From Nocardioides panacisoli (GTDB lineage: Bacteria > Actinomycetota > Actinomycetes > Propionibacteriales > Nocardioidaceae), in NCBI RefSeq assembly GCF_019448235.1, contig NZ_CP080409.1:1054001-1118000 (forward strand): a stretch of DNA of 64,000 bases, written 5' to 3'. Shown here one piece after another: positions 17,323-25,123 of this stretch; position 1 is the stretch's first letter, and each line of letters begins with the position of its first letter. The notes beneath the pieces are model-generated. The model did no database searches and was not told the DNA's origin. It was given only the letters and a program-made list of their open reading frames with translations. Position numbers and translations under genes: made by a program.

Positions 17323-18194
17323 GGCGCGGCATCGAGGTGCTCGAGACCGGGGCGCTGGCGACCGTGCAGGACCGTGGTCGCCCGGGGCACGCCTCGCTCG
17401 GCGTCGGTCACAGCGGCGTCGCCGACCGCGGCGCGCTCGGGCTGGCCAACCGGCTGCTGGGCAACGACCCGGGCGCCGCCGCGGTCGAGGTGACCTTCGG
17501 CGGGCTGCGGGTGCGCGCCCACGGCGACCTCGTCGTCGCCCTCACCGGCGCCCCGTGCCCGGCCCGGGTCGACGGCCGCGGCATCGGCTGCAACGCACCC
17601 ACCACCGTCCCGGACGGGGCCGAGCTCGTGCTCGACGCGCCGACCTCCGGCCTGCGCACCTACCTCGCGGTGCGCGGTGGCATCGACGTCGCGCCGGTGC
17701 TGGGATCGCGCTCGACCGACGTGCTGGCCGGGCTCGGACCGCCGGTCCTGGCCGCGGACCAGCACCTCGGGGTCGGCACCCCCGCCGCGCCCCTGCCCGA
17801 CGTCGACCAGGCTCCGGTCGCGGCTCCCGCCGAGGGCGACGTCGAGCTGCGCGTGGCGCCCGGTCCCCGCGCGGACTGGTTCGTCGAGGACGCCCTCGCC
17901 TCGCTGTGCGCCGAGCCCTACGAGGTGACCGCGGACAGCAACCGCGTCGGGATCCGGCTCGCCGGTCCGGAGCTGCGTCGTCGCGACGACGCCGAGCTCC
18001 CGAGTGAGGGCATGGCGCTCGGAGCGCTCCAGGTGCCGCCCTCGGGGCAGCCCACGCTGTTCCTGGCCGATCACCCCGTGACGGGCGGCTACCCGGTCAT
18101 CGGGGTGGTCGTCGACGGCGACGTCGACCGCGCCGCGCAGGCGCGGCCCGGGCAGCGGATCCGATTCCGGACGGTGCCGGGGTGGGAGACCTGA
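17319..18194 (+). CDS. pxpC: 5-oxoprolinase subunit C (KipA / biotin-dependent carboxyltransferase family)
   Basis: A 291-residue protein from ATG 17319, coupled to pxpB by an ATGA overlap. The conserved opening IEVLETGALATVQDRGRPG, then VADRGALGLANRLLGND, LRTYLAVRGG and SEGMALGALQVPPSGQP are those of PxpC. It forms the PxpBC complex that activates 5-oxoproline before ring opening with PxpA. It ends the operon and converges with the LLM oxidoreductase, whose stop is 6 bases away. Confidence 0.94.
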   Translation: MRRGIEVLETGALATVQDRGRPGHASLGVGHSGVADRGALGLANRLLGNDPGAAAVEVTFGGLRVRAHGDLVVALTGAPCPARVDGRGIGCNAPTTVPDGAELVLDAPTSGLRTYLAVRGGIDVAPVLGSRSTDVLAGLGPPVLAADQHLGVGTPAAPLPDVDQAPVAAPAEGDVELRVAPGPRADWFVEDALASLCAEPYEVTADSNRVGIRLAGPELRRRDDAELPSEGMALGALQVPPSGQPTLFLADHPVTGGYPVIGVVVDGDVDRAAQARPGQRIRFRTVPGWET

Positions 18195-18200
18195 GGGCCC

Positions 18201-19079
18201 TCAGGCCGGGCCCAACTGCTGCAGCCGCGGCAGCACGTCCCGGCACACCTGCTCGGTCCAACCGACCGGGTCCGGCGTGGGCGGCATCAGGGTGACCAGC
18301 TCGATCCCGAGGGCGGCGTACTCCTCCATGAGCCGGAGGAACCCGTCGGGGTCGGCCACGGGGTCGTCCATGCGGATGGCGGTCTTGGTGATCGCGTCGT
18401 AGTCGGTGCCGGCGCGGTCGCAGTGGCCCCGCAGCACCTCCAGCTTGTGGGCGACGGCGTCGGGCTCCTCACCGAAGATGTTGCACCACTGGGCGTACTC
18501 CGCCACGAGCCGCAGCGTCTTGCGCTCGCCCGACCCGCCGATGAGGATCGGGGGGTGCGGCCGCGCCAACGGGGCGGGCACGCCCGCGGTCTCGGTGAGG
18601 TGGAAGTGCCGGCCCCGGTGGGCGCCGTCGTCGTCGCTCCACAGCTGCCGGCAGATCTGGAGGGTCTCCTCCAGTCGCTCGAACCGTTCGGCCAACGGTG
18701 GGAAGGGCACGCCCAGGCCGTCGTGCTCGCGCTCGTACCACGCAGCACCGATGCCCAGCAGCGCCCGACCGCCGGAGAGTCGGTCCAGCGTGGTGACGGT
18801 CTTGGCCAGCAGGCCCGGGTGCCGGTACGTCGCGCCGGTCACCAGCGCGCTCAGCCGGATCCGCTCGGTCACGGCGGCGAGGTGCCCCAAGGTGGTGTAG
18901 GCCTCGAGCATCGGCTCGTCCGGGCCGCCGAGCTGCTCCATCTGGAACCAGTGGTCCATCACGGTGAAGAGCTCGGCACCGCCGGCCTCCGCGGCGCGCG
19001 CGGTGTCCACCAGCCGCTCGGTCAGCCGGTCCGGCCACTCCGGGTGGGTGAAGTTGGCGTAGTGGATCCCGATGTCCAT
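18201..19079 (-). CDS. LLM-class F420-dependent oxidoreductase
   Basis: A 292-residue protein with a luciferase-like TIM barrel. Motifs include MDIGIHYANFTHPEW, FTVMDHWFQ, LVTGATYRHPGLLAKTV, LSGGRALLGIGAAWYE and RPHPPILIGGSGERKTL, which match the actinobacterial F420-dependent LLM subgroup. It likely transfers hydride between reduced F420 and an unknown substrate in the cytosol. ATG 19079 is used. The SRPBCC gene ends 10 bases upstream on the same strand, so the sortase, SRPBCC and LLM genes may be one transcript. F420 rather than FMN use is inferred from the subfamily. Confidence 0.85.
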   Translation of the reverse strand: MDIGIHYANFTHPEWPDRLTERLVDTARAAEAGGAELFTVMDHWFQMEQLGGPDEPMLEAYTTLGHLAAVTERIRLSALVTGATYRHPGLLAKTVTTLDRLSGGRALLGIGAAWYEREHDGLGVPFPPLAERFERLEETLQICRQLWSDDDGAHRGRHFHLTETAGVPAPLARPHPPILIGGSGERKTLRLVAEYAQWCNIFGEEPDAVAHKLEVLRGHCDRAGTDYDAITKTAIRMDDPVADPDGFLRLMEEYAALGIELVTLMPPTPDPVGWTEQVCRDVLPRLQQLGPA

Positions 19080-19088
19080 GGCACCACG

Positions 19089-19529
19089 CTACCGAGCCCG
19101 GGCGAACCGTCCGACGAGGTTGGCGGCGGTGCGCTGCACGGCACCGCCCACCAGTGGGCGGACGACACGGGCGATCGCGCGTCCCGCCGGGCCGCCCGGG
19201 AACTCGAAGCTGATGCAGGCACGGACCTCGCACCGGTCCTCGCCCAGCGGCGCGAACTCCCACCGCTGGGTGTTCTCGATGCCGTCCACCGACTGCAGCA
19301 CGATCAACCGGTCCTGCTCCCACGCCGTGCACTCGATCCGGGAGTCGAGCGCGACACCGACGCGGACGGTGCCGTCGTACTGGGCTCCGACGCCGTGACG
19401 GACCGAGCCGACCGGCTCGATCCGGGTCAGTCCCACCAGCCATTCGTGGGCACGGCTGGCGTCGTCGACGTAGGCGAACACCTCCGTCACCGGGGCGTCG
19501 ATCTCCACCCGCTCCTGCACCGTCGGCAC
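19089..19529 (-). CDS. SRPBCC (START-like) family protein
   Basis: A 146-residue protein. GTG 19529 is preferred because GAGGATG lies at the right distance and the product then begins VPTVQERVEIDAPVTEVFAYV, the usual entrance to a polyketide cyclase/SRPBCC fold. Later features include HEWLVGLTRIEPVG, RWEFAPLGEDRCEV and a C-terminal helix ending in VGRFARAR. These helix-grip proteins bind hydrophobic ligands and are often cyclases or lipid carriers. No specific role can be assigned. It starts 10 bases after the sortase stop. Confidence 0.82.
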   Translation of the reverse strand: MPTVQERVEIDAPVTEVFAYVDDASRAHEWLVGLTRIEPVGSVRHGVGAQYDGTVRVGVALDSRIECTAWEQDRLIVLQSVDGIENTQRWEFAPLGEDRCEVRACISFEFPGGPAGRAIARVVRPLVGGAVQRTAANLVGRFARAR

Positions 19530-19539
19530 CGGGCCATCC

Positions 19540-20280
19540 TCACACGGCACGCCGGCGCACCAGCACCCCGATCTTGTCGATGCGGTGCTCGGGATTGCCG
19601 AACTCGTCGGACCAGTAGTTCCCCGCGGCACGGTCCTCCGGCGTCGCGCAGGTGGAGAGCGTGATCATCGCCCGCGTCGGCGTGGCCCCCGGACGTCCCG
19701 GCACGGCCGCCCGCTGGCGCCGGAGCGAGGCCGGCGACCGGAACGACGTCTCCCGCGTCTCCACGACGCGGTAGACGAACTCGGTGCCGCCGGCGCGGAC
19801 AACCACGCGCTGCCCGTGGCGCAGCGCGGGGAGGTCCAGGAAGGCCTGCGTCGAGGACAGTCGGTGCGCCGTGACCTGGTAGTTGCCGATGCCGCCCGGC
19901 CCCACGCCGCCGCGAGGTCCGTGGGGACTGGCGGCCAGACCGCGGTCCTGGATGCGCGTCCCCGGCGCGTCGTCGGTGCGCCCGCGGTAGGGCACGACGG
20001 TGAGGTCGGCGATGTCCAGCGCCGGGATGCTCAGCTCCGCCCGGCGCGGCCGGCCGTCACTGGCCGGGTGCGGCTCACGCGTCGCGGAGGGCGTCGTTGC
20101 CGGTGCGGACGAGGTCGGCGAGGGACTGGTCGGCCCCGCCGCGTCGCCGGTCGGGTTGCTCGTCGCGGCCGTGGCGGCCGCGCCTGCGGGAGCGCCGTCG
20201 CGGCCCTCGCTCGTGCAGCCGGCCAGCACCAGGCCGGGCAGCGCCATCGCCGCCGCGAGCCACCGGCCCGGTCCCGTCAT
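19540..20280 (-). CDS. Sortase (class E/F-like) with lipoprotein signal
   Basis: A 246-residue protein. The N-terminus has a short hydrophobic stretch ending in the lipobox L-A-G-C (Cys22), followed by a Ser/Thr/Pro/Ala-rich spacer (about 25-75). The sortase domain (about 80-246) carries the catalytic His in YQVTAHRLSS, the Cys in TLSTCATPED and the Arg in PEHRIDK. Sortases attach surface proteins or act in pilus assembly; single-domain E/F types are housekeeping enzymes in actinobacteria. Membrane attachment through a lipid rather than a transmembrane helix is less usual. No LPxTG/LAxTG substrate is encoded nearby. Confidence 0.85.
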   Translation of the reverse strand: MTGPGRWLAAAMALPGLVLAGCTSEGRDGAPAGAAATAATSNPTGDAAGPTSPSPTSSAPATTPSATREPHPASDGRPRRAELSIPALDIADLTVVPYRGRTDDAPGTRIQDRGLAASPHGPRGGVGPGGIGNYQVTAHRLSSTQAFLDLPALRHGQRVVVRAGGTEFVYRVVETRETSFRSPASLRRQRAAVPGRPGATPTRAMITLSTCATPEDRAAGNYWSDEFGNPEHRIDKIGVLVRRRAV

Positions 20281-20337
20281 GTCCCGAGCCTACGTCGGGG
20301 GTTGGACCGCAGGCCGTCCTGCTGCCACGGTTGCGCG

Positions 20338-21342
20338 GTGGACACCATCGTCGTCATCACCACCGGGGGCACCATCGCCTCCACCAGCGACGGCACCGGC
20401 GGCCAAGCGGCGTCGGCCTCCGCCGACCAGGTGCTCGGCGACCTCGCTCCCCCGCCCGGCACGACGCTGCGTGCCGTGGACCTGTTCCGGATCAACAGTG
20501 CGGCCCTCGGCCTCGCCGACCTCGACGAGGTCGCCGGCGCCGTGGCGGAGGCACTGGCCGACCCCACCACCCGGGGCGTCGTGGTGACCCACGGCACCGA
20601 CACCATGGAGGAGACCGCCCTCCTGCTCGACCTCCAGCACGACGACCCCCGACCGGTCGTGCTCACCGGCGCCCAGCGCGGTCCCGAGCACCCCGACCCG
20701 GACGGTCCCGCCAACCTCGCGGCGGCGGTGGCGGCCGCCGCCAGCGAGGAGACCCGCGACCTCGGTGCCCTGGTCTGCTTCGCGGGCGAGATCCACCAGG
20801 CGGCCGGCACCCGCAAGGTGCACAACGCGGCCAGCGCGGCCTTCGCCGACCCCGACCGCGGTCCCGTCGGCACCGTGGTGGACGGCACGGTGCGGGTGCA
20901 CACCCGCCGGCCCCGCGGCGTACGCCGTCCGCGCACGGCGATCTCCGGCACCCGCGTCGACGTGGTGCCCTGCTACCCCGGTGTCGACCGCACGGCACTC
21001 GACGCGGTGGTGGCCGCCGGCGCGGCCGGCATCGTCCTCGAGGCGCCCGGCACGGGCAACACCAGTCCGGCGATGGTGGCGGCCGTTGCCGAGCACGTCG
21101 CCGCCGGTGTCGTCGTGGTCACCTCGACCCGGGTCCACGCCGGGGACGTCCGCGCCGTCTACGGCGGCGGTGGCGGCGGGGTGGACCTGCTCGCCGCCGG
21201 TGCCGAGCTGGCAGGCGCACTCCGTCCGAGCCAGGCCCGCATCCTGCTCGCCGTGCTGCTGGCGGGCGGCGCGGACCGCGCCACCGTGCGGGAGGCCTTC
21301 TCCCCCGGTCTCAGTGCCGGGTCCACTCCTCCGACTGGGTGA
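20338..21342 (+). CDS. L-asparaginase (type I/II family)
   Basis: A 334-residue enzyme. GTG 20338 begins VDTIVVITTGGTIASTSDG, which holds the first catalytic Thr in TGGTIAS. The second active-site motif, HGTDTMEET, is near residue 88, followed by LTGAQRGPEHPDPDGPANL. It hydrolyses asparagine to aspartate and ammonia. No signal peptide is seen, so it is probably cytosolic. The ribosome binding site is weak. Its 3' end overlaps the end of cydB on the other strand by 32 bases. Confidence 0.9.
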   Translation: MDTIVVITTGGTIASTSDGTGGQAASASADQVLGDLAPPPGTTLRAVDLFRINSAALGLADLDEVAGAVAEALADPTTRGVVVTHGTDTMEETALLLDLQHDDPRPVVLTGAQRGPEHPDPDGPANLAAAVAAAASEETRDLGALVCFAGEIHQAAGTRKVHNAASAAFADPDRGPVGTVVDGTVRVHTRRPRGVRRPRTAISGTRVDVVPCYPGVDRTALDAVVAAGAAGIVLEAPGTGNTSPAMVAAVAEHVAAGVVVVTSTRVHAGDVRAVYGGGGGGVDLLAAGAELAGALRPSQARILLAVLLAGGADRATVREAFSPGLSAGSTPPTG

Positions 21343-22312
21343 GCCGCAGCAGGTAGACCAGGGCCGGGAGCACCAGCACCGCCGCCAGGCCGACCGCGAT
21401 GAGCAGTCCCTGCAGCGTGGCCGGTGCCCCGGCGCCGGCGGAGATCGTCACCTCGTCCACCAGCAGCCACGGGTACTGCCCGACGCCCCACCCGGAGACG
21501 ACGGCCGCCACTGCGACGACGGCCGCGATGCGGGCCACCTCGTAGCGCCGCCGGGCGAGGAGCACGAGTGTCGCGGTGCCCGCGAGGCCGGACGCCAGGA
21601 CCAGGGGCGCCGCCCGACCCGCGAGCCCCTCGGCGAGCGTGGGGGCGTCGCGCGTCAGCGGCACCAGGGCCGCGAACACCACCGCCCCGGTCACGACTCC
21701 GACGCCCAGCGCCCGCGTCCGGAGCCAGTCGGCCAGGTCGGGCTCGCCGCCGCGCTCGGCGTCGGCGGTCAGGAAGACCCCCGCCAGGAACGCGCACGTG
21801 CCGACGGCGATCACGCCGCCGAACAGCGAGGTCGGGTTCACCCACGCGCTCCACAGGTCCTCGCGTCCCGTGGCCGGCACGCGGCCCGAGGCGATCCCGC
21901 CGGCCACCGTGCCGAGGAAGAACGGTGTGATCACCGACGAGGTCGCGAACACAACGCCGAAGAGGCGCGCCTGGCCCAGCGTCTCGGCGTACTTGCGGAA
22001 GGCGAAGCTGGCACCCCGCAGCACGATGCCGAGCAACGCGAACAGCAGCGGGAGGATGAGGGCGTCCATCGCCGCGGCGAAGGACTCCGGGAAGCCGGTC
22101 CACCACGTCACCAGGACGTAGATCAGCCACACGTGGTTGGCCTCCCACACCGGACCGATGCTGTGGTCGACCAGCGTCCGGACGCGGGCGCCGGAGCGGT
22201 CACCGCCGGCGATGAGGTCGAAGAAGCCGGACCCGAAGTCCGCTCCCCCGAGGACGGCATAGGCGACGACGCCGACGAAGAGCGCCGCGGCGACCGCGAC
22301 CTCGAGGCTCAT
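21311..22312 (-). CDS. cydB: Cytochrome bd ubiquinol oxidase subunit II
   Basis: A 333-residue membrane protein with about eight helices. Typical sequences are YAVLGGADFGSGFFDL near the N-terminus, GPVWEANHVWLIYVLVTWW, and FGGVIAVGTCAFLAGVFL. It is the second core subunit of the high-affinity terminal oxidase and overlaps cydA by 4 bases (ATGA). The cydDC assembly transporter genes that often follow are not in the window; instead the asparaginase gene converges here. Regulation is expected from the Rex-like site upstream of cydA. Confidence 0.95.
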   Translation of the reverse strand: MSLEVAVAAALFVGVVAYAVLGGADFGSGFFDLIAGGDRSGARVRTLVDHSIGPVWEANHVWLIYVLVTWWTGFPESFAAAMDALILPLLFALLGIVLRGASFAFRKYAETLGQARLFGVVFATSSVITPFFLGTVAGGIASGRVPATGREDLWSAWVNPTSLFGGVIAVGTCAFLAGVFLTADAERGGEPDLADWLRTRALGVGVVTGAVVFAALVPLTRDAPTLAEGLAGRAAPLVLASGLAGTATLVLLARRRYEVARIAAVVAVAAVVSGWGVGQYPWLLVDEVTISAGAGAPATLQGLLIAVGLAAVLVLPALVYLLRLTQSEEWTRH

Positions 22313-23694
22313 CGTGCGCCCTCCGCATCAACGCGGTCCGGGCCGTAGGGCGAGGGCAGTGACTCCTCGCCCTCGCGCCACCGTCGGGCCATCGAGCGCA
22401 GCACGACCGCGGCGCCGACTCCCATCGCGGTGTAGAGCGCGGTCGTCGCCCCCAGCAGCCACCACAGGCCGGAGTTGTCGCCGGCGGCCTCGGAGGTGCG
22501 CATGACGCCGTAGACGATCCACGGCTGACGTCCGACCTCGGTGGCGATCCATCCGGCCTCCATCGCCACCACGGCGAGCGGGCCCGACACTGCGACCGCC
22601 CGCAGGAACCAGCGGTGCCGCAACAGGTCGCGACCGCGCCAGCGCAGCACCCAGTAGAGCGCCACCCCGCCGGCGAGCAGCGAGCCGATGCCCACCATCG
22701 CCTGGAAGGAGAGGTGGGTCAGGTTGATCGGCGGCCGGTCCTCCTCAGGGATCGTGTCCCACCCGGGCACCGGCTCGGAGAGGGAGTTGTTGGCCAGCAC
22801 CGAGCCGAGCACGGGTACGTCGATCGAGCCCCGCACCTCGCCGTCGACGTAGATCCCGCCGATCCGCAGCGGCGAGGGGCTCTCGGTGGTCTCGGCGAGC
22901 TCGAAGGCCGCCAGCTTCGCCGGCTGGCGCTCCGCGAGGCCGTCGCCGAGCAGGTGGCCGACGAAGGGTTGGGCCAGCGCCGCCACGGTGGCGAAGGCGA
23001 ACGGGACGACGAAACCGAGCCGGTGGTGCTCGTCGCGGCGCCCGCGGAGCATGCCGACGGCGTACACACCGGCGACGCAGAAGCCGGCCACCATGTAGGC
23101 CGCGAGCCACATGTGGAGCATCTGCATCAGTGCCTGGGAGTTGAACAGCACGGCCCAGGGGTCGACGTCGGTGACCTCCCCGTCGACGAGTCGGAACCCG
23201 ACGGGAACGTTCATCCAGGCGTTGACCGCGAGCACGCAGTAGGTGCCGACCACGCCGGCGATCGCCATCGGGACCAACATCAGGAGGTGCTGGCGGGCGG
23301 GCATCCGCCCCCAGCCGTAGAGGTAGATCCCGATGAAGATCGCCTCGATGAAGAACGCGAGGCCCTCGAAGGCGAACGGGAGGCCGAGGACGTCGCCGTA
23401 GGTGCCCATCAGGCCCGGCCACAGCAGCCCCATCTCGAAGCTGAGCACCGTGCCGGAGACCGCCCCCACCGCGAACAGCACGGCCGAGGCCTTCGCCCAC
23501 CGCTGGGCCAGGCGCAGCGCGCGCTCGTCGTCGTGACGCACTCCCCGCAGGTGCATCACGAAGATCATGGCCGGGAAGGCGACGCCGAAGCAGGCCAGCA
23601 CGATGTGCGATCCCAACGACAACGCCATCTGCTGACGGGCGGGCAGCAACCCGCCCGGTTCGGCGACGAGACTGAGGAGGTCCGGGCTGATCAC
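22309..23694 (-). CDS. cydA: Cytochrome bd ubiquinol oxidase subunit I
   Basis: A 461-residue, multi-helix subunit. GTG 23694 is the most likely start (VISPDLLSLVAEP); the frame continues upstream but would run through the Rex-like operator. Conserved elements are ARQQMALSLGSHIVLACFGVAFP (containing the helix 1 haem His), MLHMWLAAYMVAGFC, and ATEVGRQPWIVYGVMRT, which is strongly conserved near the quinol/haem b558 region. The periplasmic loop is of the short-Q-loop type. It reduces oxygen with quinol at the membrane, and expression is probably raised when NADH builds up. Confidence 0.93.
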   Translation of the reverse strand: MISPDLLSLVAEPGGLLPARQQMALSLGSHIVLACFGVAFPAMIFVMHLRGVRHDDERALRLAQRWAKASAVLFAVGAVSGTVLSFEMGLLWPGLMGTYGDVLGLPFAFEGLAFFIEAIFIGIYLYGWGRMPARQHLLMLVPMAIAGVVGTYCVLAVNAWMNVPVGFRLVDGEVTDVDPWAVLFNSQALMQMLHMWLAAYMVAGFCVAGVYAVGMLRGRRDEHHRLGFVVPFAFATVAALAQPFVGHLLGDGLAERQPAKLAAFELAETTESPSPLRIGGIYVDGEVRGSIDVPVLGSVLANNSLSEPVPGWDTIPEEDRPPINLTHLSFQAMVGIGSLLAGGVALYWVLRWRGRDLLRHRWFLRAVAVSGPLAVVAMEAGWIATEVGRQPWIVYGVMRTSEAAGDNSGLWWLLGATTALYTAMGVGAAVVLRSMARRWREGEESLPSPYGPDRVDAEGAR

Positions 23695-23734
23695 GCCTGA
23701 AAACCTACGTCGCCGGAACGCCCGATCCGACACT

Positions 23735-23752
23735 TTGTGAAACTTTTCACGT
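23735..23752. promoter_or_regulatory. Rex (redox sensor) operator candidate for cydAB
   Basis: TTGTGAAACTTTTCACGT matches the Rex consensus TTGTGAA-N4-TTCACAA at 12 of its 14 defined bases (the last two differ) and lies 41 bases upstream of the cydA start. In Streptomyces, Rex controls cyd genes through such sites, so NADH/NAD-responsive repression is likely. Confidence 0.7.
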
Positions 23753-23814
23753 ACTGCTCCGCGCCGGGCTCCCCCGCCTCGCGGCGAACGCTCGGCATGG
23801 CGTATCAATCAGGC

Positions 23815-24618
23815 ATGGCCTACTTCGAGCGCACCGGTGACCACGCCTTCACCGCGACCACCGCCACCGGTGGCGCCTGGCAGGTCGACGAGCAGCACAT
23901 CGCCCCCGCGATGGGGCTGCTCACCCACCTGGTCGAGGAGGACCGACGGGCCCGCGGACGCGACGACCTCGTGCTCGGACGGCTCGGCTTCGACATCCTC
24001 GGCCCCGTGCCCGTGGCGCCCGTGGAGACCAGCGTCCGGACCGTCCGCCCGGGACGCAGCATCGAGCTGGTCGAGGCGAGGATGGCGCACGCCGGTCGCG
24101 ACGTGCTGGTGCTCCGGGCGTGGTTGCTCCAACCGCGCGACACCACGGCGGTCGCCGGCCCCGACCCCACCCCCCTGCCCGGTCCGGACGCGATGGCGCC
24201 CTGGGACCCGACCACCGTCTGGCCCGGTGGCTTCATCGCCTCCATCGAGGTGCGCCGCGCCCAGGTGGCGCCGGGGCGCGCGACCTACTGGGCGCGCACC
24301 GAGGTGCCCCTCGTGGACGGCGACGTGTCGCCCGTCGCGCGGGTGGCGGGCCTGTTCGACATCGCCAACGGCATGACGGTGCGCGAGAACCCGGCCGTCG
24401 TGGCCTTCCCCAACCTCGACCTGACCGCGCACCTCCATCGCGTGCCCACGCCGGGCTGGCTGGGTTTCGACACCACCGTGACCTTCGGCGCCGACGGGCT
24501 CGGGCTCACCAGCAGCGTGCTGCACGACCTCGAGGGTCCCTTCGGCGTGGTCAACCAGACGTTGACGGTCCGCCCGTCGCCCAGCGCTCCGCCGTCGCCC
24601 GCCACGCCTCGAGGGTGA
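23815..24618 (+). CDS. Thioesterase-like (hotdog) acyl-CoA family protein
   Basis: A 267-residue double-hotdog protein. Motifs MAYFERTGDHAFTAT, GGAWQVDEQHIAPAMGLLTHLVEE and, in the second half, PGWLGFDTTVTFGADGLGLTSSVLHD fit the bacterial thioesterase superfamily (4HBT_3 type). ATG 23815 is chosen on family grounds; ATG 23797 is possible and neither has a clear ribosome binding site. Such proteins hydrolyse or bind acyl-CoA esters. Its 3' end overlaps the siderophore-operon acetyltransferase on the other strand by 68 bases, an unusually long convergent overlap here. Confidence 0.8.
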   Translation: MAYFERTGDHAFTATTATGGAWQVDEQHIAPAMGLLTHLVEEDRRARGRDDLVLGRLGFDILGPVPVAPVETSVRTVRPGRSIELVEARMAHAGRDVLVLRAWLLQPRDTTAVAGPDPTPLPGPDAMAPWDPTTVWPGGFIASIEVRRAQVAPGRATYWARTEVPLVDGDVSPVARVAGLFDIANGMTVRENPAVVAFPNLDLTAHLHRVPTPGWLGFDTTVTFGADGLGLTSSVLHDLEGPFGVVNQTLTVRPSPSAPPSPATPRG

Positions 24619-25123
24619 GGAAGAAGAACTGGGCCTCCTTGTCCAGGTACGACGTCACCACGCGCGTGCGTGGTCCCCGCTCGGCACCGAGCGCCTCGGC
24701 GAGAGCGACCGACTTCTCGTTGGCGACGTCCGGCTCCAGCACGATGCGGCGTACGCCGTCGCGTGCGAAGAGTGCCTCCATGGCGAAGGCCACCAGCTCC
24801 GGCGTGCGTCCCGACCGCGCCGGGTCGTCGGGCAGCAGGGCGTGGATGCCGAGGTCCCCGGGGCGCCGGTCGTAGAACCGGCCGATCTCCTCCACGGCGG
24901 GGTCGTAGGTCTGCAGCAGCGCCAGCGGCCGGTCCTCTCCCGCCACCTCGAGGAAGTGGGCGGAGAGGTGCGGCTGGGACCCGATGTAGGTGTAGATGTC
25001 GCGAACGCCGTCGCGCGTCTCCTCCTGCATGCCCCAGAAGCGGGCGCGGTCGGCCGTCACCCAGGCGTGGAGCAGGTCGGCGTCGGCCTCGGGGTCGACC
25101 TCGCGCATCCGGATGGTGCTCAT
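24551..25123 (-). CDS. GNAT acyltransferase of the siderophore operon (second copy)
   Basis: A 190-residue protein from ATG 25123, overlapping the stop of the penicillin-acylase gene (ATGA). It belongs to the acyltransferase family used in hydroxamate siderophores (IucB/RhbD/DesC-like): LLHAWVTADRARFWGMQ, QTYDPA, GDLGIHALL and VRRIVLEPDVAN. The same landmarks occur in the N-terminal domain of the fused gene at 27114-29402, so the two are paralogues. It may acylate a different amine or use a different acyl-CoA. It is the last gene of the operon. Confidence 0.85.
   Translation of the reverse strand: MSTIRMREVDPEADADLLHAWVTADRARFWGMQEETRDGVRDIYTYIGSQPHLSAHFLEVAGEDRPLALLQTYDPAVEEIGRFYDRRPGDLGIHALLPDDPARSGRTPELVAFAMEALFARDGVRRIVLEPDVANEKSVALAEALGAERGPRTRVVTSYLDKEAQFFFLTLEAWRATAERWATGGPSTSG

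Noticed and set aside
23695..23808. A longer cydA reading frame starting upstream at 23808
   Set aside because: The extra 38 residues are Arg/Gly-rich, unlike any CydA N-terminus, and the region contains the Rex-like operator.
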